NCBI GenBank assembly: GCA_002415895.1
Contig: DIAV01000143.1
Location: 1 to 6,004, forward strand
Origin: Anaerolineales bacterium UBA5069
GTDB lineage: Bacteria > Chloroflexota > Anaerolineae > Caldilineales > Caldilineaceae
DNA: 6,004 bases
Reading direction: 5' to 3'
The notes beneath the pieces are model-generated. The model searched no databases. It saw only the letters and a list, made by a program, of their open reading frames with translations, and was not told the origin of the DNA. Below are positions 1 through 5,308 of this stretch, piece by piece. Position 1 is the stretch's first letter. Every line of letters starts with the position of its first letter. A program made the position numbers and the translations under genes.

Positions 1-78
1 TGGTAATTGGTGAAGTGGTCATTGGTAATCCGGTGGGCGCACGGCGGGCATTACCAATTACCACTTTACCAATTACCA
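1..78. repeat. 29-bp near-perfect inverted repeat (TTACCAAT type)
   Basis: Bases 1-29 and 50-78 are reverse complements at 27 of 29 positions (mismatches at bases 12 and 20). They enclose a 20-base GC-rich spacer at 30-49. The arms are AT-rich and built from the word TTACCAAT / ATTGGTAA, in sharp contrast with the surrounding GC-rich coding DNA. The left arm begins at the window edge, so the element may extend further. Read as RNA from either strand it would form a long hairpin. It lies just past the glycosyltransferase stop and could act as a 3' end stabiliser, but no T-run follows, so it is not a classical intrinsic terminator. Words of this kind recur as dispersed repeats in Chloroflexota and cyanobacteria, from memory and not checked. 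Confidence 0.9.
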
Positions 79-80
79 AT

Positions 81-128
81 CAACCAATCAACCAATCAAC
101 CAATCAACCAATCAACCAATCAACCAAT
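81..128. repeat. 8-bp tandem repeat, six exact copies of CAACCAAT
   Basis: Six uninterrupted identical copies of CAACCAAT run from 81 to 128. They are preceded by the one-base variant TTACCAAT family word at 73-80, so the array appears to grow out of the right arm of the adjoining inverted repeat. It ends two bases before the TGA stop of the glycosyltransferase (complement of 131-133). Because the unit is 8 bp, copy-number changes would shift any reading frame, but the array lies just outside the gene. The open frames crossing it on the plus strand encode only Asn/Gln/Pro/Thr-rich repeat peptides and are not considered genes. A variable copy number between strains is expected by replication slippage (inference). 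Confidence 0.95.
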
Positions 129-130
129 CA

Positions 131-1147
131 TCACTTTTCACCCAACTCATTATTTCTCAGCCGCCGCTCCACACCCGCAATGCGCTCGCCCTGGCTCACA
201 ATCAGTTCGGCCAGGAAGCCCACGAGGAAGAGCAGCGCGCTGATGATGGCAACAATGCCCGCAAAAAGGAAGATAGGCCGCTGTTGCGTTTGCGAGGCGA
301 GGTAGAGCACAAGCAGATAAACAAAGGTTAGCCCGCTAACTGTGAGACCGGCCAGCCCCAGCCCGCCAAAGAAGCGCATGGGCGCCTGGCTGAAGGTCAG
401 CAGAAAGCGCACCACCAGTACATCGAGCAGCGATTTGGGAATGCGCTCCCAGCCGAATTTGCTGCTGCCTGCGGCGCGCGGCGTGTAGGCCGTGGCCACC
501 TCGCCCACGCGAAAGCCGTTGTGCACGGCTATCATGAGCAGGAAGCGGTGCCAGTCACTGCGCAGGGGCGGGAAGCTGTGCACCACCTCGCTGCGCATGG
601 CCTTGATCCAGTTGCCGTCGTGGACAGTCACCCCCGCCATCTTCTGCATAACGAAGTTGTAAATGCCGCTGGCAAAGACCTTGCCATCCTTGCGCCCCTG
701 CCGCCACCCCGCCACCACGTCCAGATCGTTCGCCTCCATGGCCTGCACAAGCGCAGGGATGTCGAGCAGCGGGTCTGATTCCATGTCCGCCGGGATGAGA
801 ATGACAATGTCGCCGCGGCTGGCCTCAAACATGCGCTGGAGGCCTGCGGTCATGCCCTGGCTGCGGCGGTTGGTGAAGACGCGCAGTGTGGAGTGTTCTT
901 CGCCCAGCCGCTGCAAGAGCGCGCTCGTGGCGTCGGTGCTGCCATCATTGACGACCAGCACTTCGCCCGTGCGGCCCAGCGCTTCAAGCGCGGCAAAGCT
1001 GCGCGTCACCACCTGCACGATTGTGCCCTCCTCGTTACGCGCGGGCACCACCACGCTAATGGTCGCACCGGCCGGCGCGACTGCGGGCGCGGCTGCGGGC
1101 GCGGCTGCGGCTGCTTGTTCGGCCACGTTCACCCTTGTCTTATCCAT
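131..1147 (-). CDS. Family 2 glycosyltransferase, polyprenyl-phosphate sugar transferase type (DPM synthase/GtrB/ArnC-like)
   Basis: The 338-residue protein probably transfers a sugar from a nucleotide sugar to a polyprenyl (undecaprenyl) phosphate at the cytoplasmic face of the membrane. Seen: an Ala/Pro-rich N-terminus (about 11-28); the GT-A fold opening VVVPARNEE (32-40); the nucleotide-binding motif VVNDGSTD (65-72); the metal-site region PADMESD (119-125), equivalent to the DxD region of the family; a conserved-looking DGNWIKAMR segment (177-185); and two hydrophobic helices near 259-283 and 292-315, followed by a charged tail. This architecture and length fit GtrB/ArnC-type enzymes of about 310-340 residues. 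The ATG at 1147 is chosen because a GAGGGG ribosome site lies 8 bases upstream (complement of 1156-1161) and because it overlaps the aminotransferase stop as TGATG, implying translational coupling. A longer in-frame form starting at 1240 would lie inside the upstream gene. Sugar donor and exact acceptor are unknown. Confidence 0.93.
   Translation of the reverse strand: MDKTRVNVAEQAAAAAPAAAPAVAPAGATISVVVPARNEEGTIVQVVTRSFAALEALGRTGEVLVVNDGSTDATSALLQRLGEEHSTLRVFTNRRSQGMTAGLQRMFEASRGDIVILIPADMESDPLLDIPALVQAMEANDLDVVAGWRQGRKDGKVFASGIYNFVMQKMAGVTVHDGNWIKAMRSEVVHSFPPLRSDWHRFLLMIAVHNGFRVGEVATAYTPRAAGSSKFGWERIPKSLLDVLVVRFLLTFSQAPMRFFGGLGLAGLTVSGLTFVYLLVLYLASQTQQRPIFLFAGIVAIISALLFLVGFLAELIVSQGERIAGVERRLRNNELGEK
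1081..1114. repeat. 12-bp tandem repeat inside the glycosyltransferase N-terminus
   Basis: CTGCGGGCGCGG occurs twice in exact tandem (1081-1092, 1093-1104), followed by a partial third copy (CTGCGGCTGC, 1105-1114). On the minus strand it codes for the alternating Ala/Pro stretch at about residues 12-22 of the glycosyltransferase, upstream of its catalytic fold. The unit is a multiple of three, so gain or loss of copies would keep the frame and only change the length of a flexible linker. Confidence 0.85.
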
Positions 1148-2268
1148 CAGCCACACCCCTCGCAAAATGCGCGCACCAGCGCAACAACCCGATCCTGCTG
1201 TGCGTTGGTCATCTCCGGGTAGAGGGGCAGGCTCAGGCAACTGTCGGCCACAGCTTCGGTGACGGGGAAAGCGCCGCGCGCATAGCCTAGTGCCGCATAG
1301 GCGGGCTGCAGGTGGAGAGGCAGCGGGTAGTGCACGCCCGCTTCAACGCCATTTGCGTGCAAGTGCTCGAGCAGGGCGTCGCGCGCGGCCGTGCGGATGA
1401 CATAGAGATGCCACGCAGGCTCCACCCCCGGCGCACACTGAGGCAGCACAACCTGCTCTACCTGCGCGAGTTGCTCATTGTAGCGGGCAGCAAGGCGGCG
1501 GCGCGCTGTTGTCCAGCCATCCAGGTAGTGCAACTTGGCCAGCAGCACCGCGGCCTGCAACGTGTCCAGACGCTCGCCAAAGCCCACCACATCGTGCACA
1601 TATTTGGCGCGCCGCCCGTGATTGCGCAACAGACGCACCTTGTCGGCCAGCGCGGCGTCGCGCGTGATCATCGCGCCGGCATCGCCATACGCGCCCAGGT
1701 TTTTACCCGGGTAGAAGCTGAAGCAGGCGACATCGGCCAGCATGCCCGCGCGCACACCCTCAATGGTTGCGCCATGCGCCTGCGCAGCATCCTCAATCAC
1801 AGCCACGCCGTGCGCTGCAGCAATTGCATTGATGGCCGCCATGTCGGCCGGATGGCCATAAATGTGCACGGGGATGACGGCGCGTACAACAGGTGTAATG
1901 GCGGCCGCGAACGCGGCGGGAGACATGGTGTAGGTGACAGGGTCTATGTCCACAAAGACGGGCGTGGCGCCCACGGCGCTAATCGCCTCGGCGGTGGCAA
2001 TAAAGGTGTGCGCAACGGTGATTACAGCGTCACCCGCGCCCACACCCAGCGCGCGCAGCGCCAGCTCCAGCGCGGCCGTGCCGCTGCTCACACCCACGCA
2101 GTGCGGCGCGCCGCACCATGCGCCAAAGGCCGTCTCGAAGCGTGCCACCTCAGGCCCCATGATGAATGAGGTTGAGTCCAGCACGCCCTGCAGGGCGCGA
2201 TCCACATCAGCACGCACGCTTGCGTACTGGGCCTTCAAATCGACGAGTGGGATCGGTGCGTGCGTCAC
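1147..2268 (-). CDS. DegT/DnrJ/EryC1/StrS family PLP-dependent nucleotide-sugar aminotransferase
   Basis: The enzyme transfers an amino group, normally from glutamate, to a keto-sugar nucleotide in making amino sugars for surface glycans. Seen, numbered from the GTG start (373 residues): [10 protein letters not shown] (6-15), the usual beginning of the family; SSGTAAL (61-67) binding the PLP phosphate; [10 protein letters not shown] with Asp160 and Gln163 near the pyridine ring; [17 protein letters not shown] with the Schiff-base Lys189; RNHG (215-218); and HYPLPLHLQ (313-321). All key residues are present. The Lys region resembles FdtB/DesV/WbpE-type 3-aminotransferases more than ArnB (family knowledge; assignment is inference). 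The start is uncertain. GTG at 2268 puts the protein at family length but has no visible ribosome site. An in-frame TTG at 2328 adds 20 unconserved-looking residues and sits only 4 bases after GGGAGGAG. There is no in-frame ATG. The stop overlaps the glycosyltransferase ATG, so the two form an operon. Confidence 0.94.
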   Translation of the reverse strand: MTHAPIPLVDLKAQYASVRADVDRALQGVLDSTSFIMGPEVARFETAFGAWCGAPHCVGVSSGTAALELALRALGVGAGDAVITVAHTFIATAEAISAVGATPVFVDIDPVTYTMSPAAFAAAITPVVRAVIPVHIYGHPADMAAINAIAAAHGVAVIEDAAQAHGATIEGVRAGMLADVACFSFYPGKNLGAYGDAGAMITRDAALADKVRLLRNHGRRAKYVHDVVGFGERLDTLQAAVLLAKLHYLDGWTTARRRLAARYNEQLAQVEQVVLPQCAPGVEPAWHLYVIRTAARDALLEHLHANGVEAGVHYPLPLHLQPAYAALGYARGAFPVTEAVADSCLSLPLYPEMTNAQQDRVVALVRAFCEGCG

Positions 2269-2297
2269 AGGCAGATAGGGGTGGGTGCTGATCCAAA

Positions 2298-2323
2298 ATG
2301 GCCGAGCAGGTCGGCTCGGCCAT
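2298..2323. promoter_or_regulatory. Perfect 10-bp hairpin in the aminotransferase leader
   Basis: Bases 2298-2307 (ATGGCCGAGC) and 2314-2323 (GCTCGGCCAT) are exact reverse complements around a 6-base loop. In minus-strand RNA the stem begins with an AUG at 2323, which lies 9 bases after a strong GGGAGGAG ribosome site, so the hairpin would hide that AUG. If translation starts at GTG 2268 the structure is in the 5' leader; if at TTG 2328 it straddles the first codons. A role in controlling initiation is plausible but is inference. Confidence 0.75.
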
Positions 2324-2332
2324 CCCAAACAA

Positions 2333-2340
2333 CTCCTCCC
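2333..2340 (-). promoter_or_regulatory. Strong Shine-Dalgarno sequence GGGAGGAG upstream of aminotransferase
   Basis: The complement of 2333-2340 reads GGGAGGAG, the best ribosome binding site in the window. Its spacing is 9 bases to an ATG at 2323, which opens a 38-codon frame not shared with the aminotransferase (stop at 2207-2209). Spacing to the in-frame TTG at 2328 is 4 bases, which is short. The intended start is therefore ambiguous. Possibilities are a short leader peptide, use of the TTG, or a small indel separating the ATG from the gene. Confidence 0.6.
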
Positions 2341-2341
2341 G

Positions 2342-2347
2342 AGTATA
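2342..2347 (-). promoter_or_regulatory. Possible -10 box (TATACT) for the aminotransferase-glycosyltransferase operon
   Basis: The complement of 2342-2347 is TATACT, five of six matches to TATAAT. The hexamer 17 bases upstream is TTCGCT, only a weak match to TTGACA. If used, transcription would begin around 2335, inside the GGGAGGAG site, which would weaken that site and favour a downstream start. This is suggestive only: in a GC-rich genome a TATACT is uncommon, but no strong -35 supports it. Confidence 0.3.
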
Positions 2348-2380
2348 GTGCAGAGATGCGCCGGAGCGAAAACGAGGCGG

Positions 2381-2428
2381 CGCGATGTTTTTCATCTGCG
2401 CGCACAAATGCTTGAGAACAACATCGCG
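2381..2428. repeat. Inverted repeat CGCGATGTT / AACATCGCG
   Basis: CGCGATGTT at 2381-2389 pairs perfectly with AACATCGCG at 2420-2428. After one mismatch the stem continues for three more pairs (TTC 2391-2393 with GAA 2416-2418), giving 12 of 13 pairs around a 22-base loop. It directly abuts the larger hairpin element at 2428-2548. It could be the outer part of a compound mobile-type repeat or an operator; nothing in the sequence decides. Confidence 0.75.
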
Positions 2429-2548
2429 ACGCGAAGACGCGAAGGCGCAAAGAAATGCAAAGCACAGCAAAGGAAAAGCAACGACTTGGAATAAGTCGAC
2501 GCGCTTTTCTTCTTTGCTGCTCTTTGCGTTTCTTTGCGCCTTCGCGTC
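2428..2548. repeat. Long hairpin element of GCAAAG/TTTGCGCC dispersed-repeat type
   Basis: The left arm 2436-2479 and right arm 2503-2548 are inverted copies. They match without interruption for 20 bp (GACGCGAAGGCGCAAAGAAA), then with a few mismatches and one 2-base gap to the end of the arms. The centre adds a further stem, CGACTT (2482-2487) with AAGTCG (2493-2498), around the loop GGAAT. The whole 113-base region therefore folds into one cruciform or hairpin. The octamer GACGCGAA is tandemly duplicated at 2428-2443. The element lies 23 bases after the cardiolipin synthase stop, between two co-directional genes, and has no T-run. A related copy is at 5203-5267. It looks like a non-autonomous dispersed repeat (REP/MITE-like, inference) that may stabilise or end the upstream transcript. 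Open frames across it are repeat peptides, not genes. Confidence 0.88.
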
Positions 2549-2571
2549 ACGATGGTGCTGTGTGTTTCAGC

Positions 2572-4020
2572 TCAAAGTACGGGCGAGAGCAAGCGCGCGG
2601 CCGCGTCGCGGAAGCGATGTGCAAAGGGGAGCTTGGCATAGGCGCCGGGGTCAAACGGCGTGCACTGCTTCAGGTCTTCATGAAACGTTGCTTCAAGTTC
2701 CTGTGCCAGCGCGCTGTCATAGAGAATGGCGTTGATTTCGTAGTCCAGATTGAAGCTGCGGATGTCCATGTTGGCTGATCCGACGCTGCACACCAGGCCG
2801 TCGGTGCTCACGGTCTTGGCGTGCATATAGGCGCCGTGGTAGAGGTAAATACGCACGCCGGCGCGCATCATCTGGAGCATGTAGGTATATGCCGCCCAAT
2901 AGGGCAGCGCGTTATCGCCGCAGCTGTAGGGAGCGAGCATAATGCGCACATCCACGCCTGAAAGCGCCGCGGCCTGGAGTGCATCGATCATGCCGGGGTC
3001 CAGAATGAAGAAGGGCGACTGAATGTAGACATGGCGGGTGGCCGTTGTGATCATGAAGAAGTACATCTGCCGAATCGCCTCATAGCGCGAGTCGGGGCCG
3101 GAGGCCACCACCTGCACGGGTGTATCACCGTATTTGTGGGAAATCTCGGGGAAGTAGCATTCGTCAACAATTGAAAGCTTGCTGGCATGGTACCAGTGCG
3201 ACACAAACTGCGCCTGGAGCACACGCACGGCTTCGCCCTCAAGGCGCAGGTGCGTGTCGCGCCATGCCGTATATTTGCCCATGCCCTCCACATGCTCCTT
3301 GCCCATATTCATGCCGCCCACATAGCCGGTTACACCATCAATCACGGTAATCTTGCGGTGGTTGCGATAGCTGATGGTGTGCACGCGCAGTACGGGTGAG
3401 AAGGTTGTCACCTCCACACCTGCTGCACGCAGGCGTTTGCGCCGCGCGCGCTTGAACATGAAGAAGGATCCCACAGCATCAAAGAGCAGGCGCACCTCCA
3501 CACCGGCGCGCGCCTTTTCTTCAAGCACGGCGTCGAACGCGTCCATCACTTCATCGGTGCCCCACGAGAAGAACTCAAGGTGAATGGAGTGCTGGGCGCG
3601 CTTGAGGTCCTCCAGCAGCAGCGGGTACATGGCTTCGGCATCTTGCAGGATCTCGACGTGATTATTCGTGGTGACAATGGCGTAGGAGTTGCGCAGGCCC
3701 AGTTGCAGCAGACGGTTGTAAATGGGGATTTCGCGCTCGCGCAACATGGCAATCGGCTCGCGTGGCGGCGGAATCACGCGCATCATCTGCGCAATCACGT
3801 CGCGGCCAATGTCCTTGCGCACATAGTAGTTTTCGCGGCTGAATGCTTTCCAACTCCGCCCCGTGAGGACGTAGATTGCGAGGCCAACAACGGGAAACGT
3901 AAGCAGAAAGAGCAGCCACGCGATGGTCGAATTGGGGCTGCGCCGATCCATGATCAGGAAGATCGTGACACCGATTGCATAGGTGGCGTAGATCGCGCTG
4001 AAAACCAGAGACCAGTACAT
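2572..4020 (-). CDS. cls: Cardiolipin synthase (phospholipase D superfamily, two HKD motifs)
   Basis: The 482-residue membrane enzyme joins two phosphatidylglycerols, releasing glycerol, to make cardiolipin at the cytoplasmic membrane. Seen, numbered from ATG 4020: two N-terminal membrane helices at about 3-23 and 32-53, separated by MDRRSPNSTIAW as in ClsA-type enzymes; first catalytic HKD motif HRKITVID (His221, Lys223, Asp228), followed by GGMN; a conserved-looking SGPDSRYEAIRQMYF segment (307-321) opening the second PLD domain; and second HKD motif HAKTVSTD (His400, Lys402, Asp407), followed by GSAN (414-417). Both active-site halves are intact and the length equals that of E. coli ClsA (486). 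The ATG at 4020 begins right at the first helix. A GTG at 4029 would add three residues, and neither has a clear ribosome site. The gene is 60 bases downstream of the phosphoesterase and may be co-transcribed with it. A related transphosphatidylase specificity cannot be excluded. Confidence 0.95.
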   Translation of the reverse strand: MYWSLVFSAIYATYAIGVTIFLIMDRRSPNSTIAWLLFLLTFPVVGLAIYVLTGRSWKAFSRENYYVRKDIGRDVIAQMMRVIPPPREPIAMLREREIPIYNRLLQLGLRNSYAIVTTNNHVEILQDAEAMYPLLLEDLKRAQHSIHLEFFSWGTDEVMDAFDAVLEEKARAGVEVRLLFDAVGSFFMFKRARRKRLRAAGVEVTTFSPVLRVHTISYRNHRKITVIDGVTGYVGGMNMGKEHVEGMGKYTAWRDTHLRLEGEAVRVLQAQFVSHWYHASKLSIVDECYFPEISHKYGDTPVQVVASGPDSRYEAIRQMYFFMITTATRHVYIQSPFFILDPGMIDALQAAALSGVDVRIMLAPYSCGDNALPYWAAYTYMLQMMRAGVRIYLYHGAYMHAKTVSTDGLVCSVGSANMDIRSFNLDYEINAILYDSALAQELEATFHEDLKQCTPFDPGAYAKLPFAHRFRDAAARLLSPVL

Positions 4021-4051
4021 AGCATGCACTCAGTTTGAAGGCTGGATTTCA

Positions 4052-4080
4052 AGGCGGAACTTGCAAGGCAGATTCCGCCT
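4052..4080. repeat. 8-bp inverted repeat directly after the phosphoesterase stop
   Basis: AGGCGGAA (4052-4059) and TTCCGCCT (4073-4080) pair perfectly around a 13-base loop, which itself contains the palindrome CTTGCAAG (4060-4067). The stem touches the TAG stop of the phosphoesterase (complement of 4081-4083). It lies in the 60-base gap before cardiolipin synthase. No T-run follows on the minus strand, only TTG, so an intrinsic terminator is unlikely. It could be an intercistronic stabiliser or attenuator. A shorter TTGAA/TTCAA stem (4035-4039 with 4048-4052) overlaps it by one base. Confidence 0.65.
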
Positions 4081-5004
4081 CTATCTTTGGATGCTGGCAA
4101 TGCCGGGCGCAGGTTGTGCGGGCAAAATGAGTTGGCGCGCAGTGTCAAACGACGCGGGAATCGGCTCGGCCACCAACGTGAATTCGGTGATCTCGGCAGG
4201 GCAGTTTACGCGCACCGGTACAATGACGGCGCCAATGCCGCGATTTGTGTAGAGCCACGCATCACCCACGCGGTAGAGCCCCATATCGTACTTGCGCCCG
4301 AGGTAGGGCAGCGTATAGGCGCGACGCGGTTTGCGCACGCGAATCTGCCCGCCGTGCGTGTGTCCCGAGAGCTGCAAGACCACGCGCGGATTCTGCGCAT
4401 ACACATCAATCATGTCGGGTTCGTGCATCAGCAGGATAATCGGGCTGTCGCCAGGCGCCTGCTCGAGCGCGGCGGCAAAGTCGGCGCGCCCCACCCAGCC
4501 ATCATCCAGACCCGTGAGATAGACGGCGCCCCCGGCCAGCGGAATGCTGCGGTTGTGCAATACGTTGATGCCCGCATCGCGCAAGCCGGCGCGCACGACG
4601 TTTGGGTTGGACCAATGGTCATGGTTCCCCAGCGTGGCAAAGACACCGTCACGCGCGTCAAGCTGTCCCAGGGCCCGCTTCATCTCGCCGATTGCAGCCG
4701 CTTCATGCGTTACAAAATCACCCGTCAGTGCAATCAGGTCGGGCTTGAGCTGTTGGGCAATTTCGAGCGCCTGGGTAATAAACGCAAGTGTGGTAAAGGG
4801 GAAGAGGTGAAAATCGCTGAGTTGGACAATGCGGTAGCCATCGAGTGCGGCGGGCAACTGCGGAATGGGCACAGTGACGCGATCAACGGCGATTTCGTCG
4901 CCAACATTCAGTGTCGCAAGTGAACTGTAAACAAGATGACGCGCCCGCGCACGCGCTGTGCGCGCGCCGGGGCGCCTGGACCATGCGGAGAAGCGATTAT
5001 TCAT
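4081..5004 (-). CDS. Calcineurin-like metallophosphoesterase, YaeI/YkuE type
   Basis: The 307-residue phosphodiesterase/phosphatase has a two-metal active site. Seen: QLSDFHLF with Asp64 and His66; LTGDFV with Asp96; GNHDHW (127-132) with Asn128 and His129; LMHEPD with His194; and SGHTHGGQ (213-220) with His215 and His217. That is the complete metal-binding set in the usual order, and a C-terminal YTNRGIG segment (252-258) typical of this branch. Relatives are thought to act on membrane lipids or envelope phosphodiesters; the substrate here is unknown. The N-terminus (1-25) is very Arg-rich and contains SRR, but no hydrophobic stretch follows, so the membrane anchor or Tat signal common in relatives is not visible. 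The ATG at 5004 has no evident Shine-Dalgarno site. The same frame stays open upstream to about 5170 without another ATG, GTG or TTG. Cardiolipin synthase follows within 60 bases, hinting at a shared lipid-related role. Confidence 0.93.
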   Translation of the reverse strand: MNNRFSAWSRRPGARTARARARHLVYSSLATLNVGDEIAVDRVTVPIPQLPAALDGYRIVQLSDFHLFPFTTLAFITQALEIAQQLKPDLIALTGDFVTHEAAAIGEMKRALGQLDARDGVFATLGNHDHWSNPNVVRAGLRDAGINVLHNRSIPLAGGAVYLTGLDDGWVGRADFAAALEQAPGDSPIILLMHEPDMIDVYAQNPRVVLQLSGHTHGGQIRVRKPRRAYTLPYLGRKYDMGLYRVGDAWLYTNRGIGAVIVPVRVNCPAEITEFTLVAEPIPASFDTARQLILPAQPAPGIASIQR

Positions 5005-5048
5005 TGCGGTAGAGATGGCGTTTTCAAGCGCGCACTTTGTGTGTATTG

Positions 5049-5080
5049 ATGTACGTGGCGAAGATGTACATTGCGTACAT
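5049..5080. promoter_or_regulatory. Possible operator: three GTAC-core sites, ATGTAC / GTACAT
   Basis: Three GTAC cores lie at 5051-5054, 5066-5069 and 5076-5079. The outer two form the inverted repeat ATGTACG (5049-5055) with CGTACAT (5074-5080); the middle one is itself a perfect palindrome ATGTACAT (5064-5071). Centre spacings are 15 and 10 bases, the latter about one helical turn. The cluster sits 45-76 bases upstream of the phosphoesterase start, where a repressor or activator could bind. No regulator is encoded in the window, and the assignment is inference from symmetry and position. Confidence 0.4.
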
Positions 5081-5125
5081 GCAGGACAAAGATGCGGTGA
5101 AAACGACGCCGATTGGACACAGGTT

Positions 5126-5150
5126 CCCGTGATACTTCGTATGCCACGGG
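5126..5150. repeat. Compact hairpin with 6+4 bp stem and 3-base loop
   Basis: CCCGTG (5126-5131) pairs with CACGGG (5145-5150), and inside it ATAC (5132-5135) pairs with GTAT (5139-5142). The loop is 3 bases (TTC) and there is one 2-base bulge (5143-5144). It is the most compact structure in this non-coding region. No T-run follows on either strand, so it is not a standard terminator. It lies about 160 bases past the DUF308 stop and could be part of a leader, a processed 3' end, or a protein-binding site. Confidence 0.6.
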
Positions 5151-5202
5151 CGGATGCACCACTAAAGTGATGCTACAGTGAGAACGACATTGACGCATAA
5201 GC

Positions 5203-5267
5203 GCACCGGTGCAAAGAACAGCAAGCAAGAAGCAGCTTCTTCCATGTTGTTGCATTTCTTTGCGCCT
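5203..5267. repeat. Second copy of GCAAAG/TTTGCGCC inverted-repeat element
   Basis: GGTGCAAAGAA (5208-5218) pairs imperfectly with TTTCTTTGCGCC (5255-5266), and in the middle AAGAAG (5227-5232) pairs with CTTCTT (5236-5241). The right arm (5250-5267) is identical at 17 of 18 bases to the right arm of the large element (2524-2541), so both belong to one dispersed repeat family. The copy also carries the perfect palindrome GCACCGGTGC (5203-5212) at its left edge. Like the first copy it follows the stop of a minus-strand gene (5309), by about 40 bases, with the same orientation relative to it. Confidence 0.75.
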
Positions 5268-5308
5268 GCGCGCCTCTGCGTCAACTTCGTTCGCATAGCG
5301 CTATTACT

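Larger units (their letters stand above)
5005..5308. other. Non-coding region between phosphoesterase and DUF308 gene
   Basis: This 304-base stretch separates two minus-strand genes. I see no convincing gene in it: an 84-codon minus-strand frame (5001-5255) and a 70-codon plus-strand frame have no recognisable motif or ribosome site. It holds, from right to left, a GCAAAG-type inverted repeat with a GCACCGGTGC palindrome, a compact hairpin at 5126-5150, and a set of ATGTAC/GTACAT words at 5049-5080. The phosphoesterase promoter should be here, but no clear -35/-10 pair stands out. Confidence 0.6.

Noticed and set aside
81..128. CRISPR-like regular repetition
   Set aside because: The period is 8 bases with no unique spacers, so this is a simple tandem repeat.
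7..305. Two plus-strand open frames of 78 and 96 codons over the left end
   Set aside because: They translate the CAACCAAT array into Asn/Gln/Pro/Thr repeats and then run antisense through the glycosyltransferase gene; no independent motif or ribosome site.
1312..2169. Long 285-codon plus-strand open frame
   Set aside because: It is antisense to the aminotransferase, whose full motif set is on the minus strand; the His/Arg-rich translation has no family pattern. GC-rich DNA often gives such shadows.
2436..2548. Intrinsic terminator for cardiolipin synthase
   Set aside because: The hairpin is long and well placed, but no T-run follows on the minus strand, and the sequence recurs as a dispersed repeat.
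2265..2735. Several short frames across the cardiolipin synthase-aminotransferase gap with peptides like FAFLCAFAS
   Set aside because: They are translations of the GCAAAG/TTTGCGCC hairpin element, a well-known type of spurious ORF.
4087..4923. 278-codon plus-strand open frame
   Set aside because: Antisense to the metallophosphoesterase, which has all metal ligands; no recognisable domain in the plus-strand translation.
4929..5004. Tat signal peptide on the phosphoesterase (SRR near residue 9)
   Set aside because: No hydrophobic core follows the arginines and the region continues Arg-rich, so a Tat signal is not supported.
5001..5255. 84-codon minus-strand frame in the gap before the phosphoesterase
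   Set aside because: Cys/His/Arg-rich translation without domain pattern, crosses the repeat element and hairpin, and has no ribosome site.
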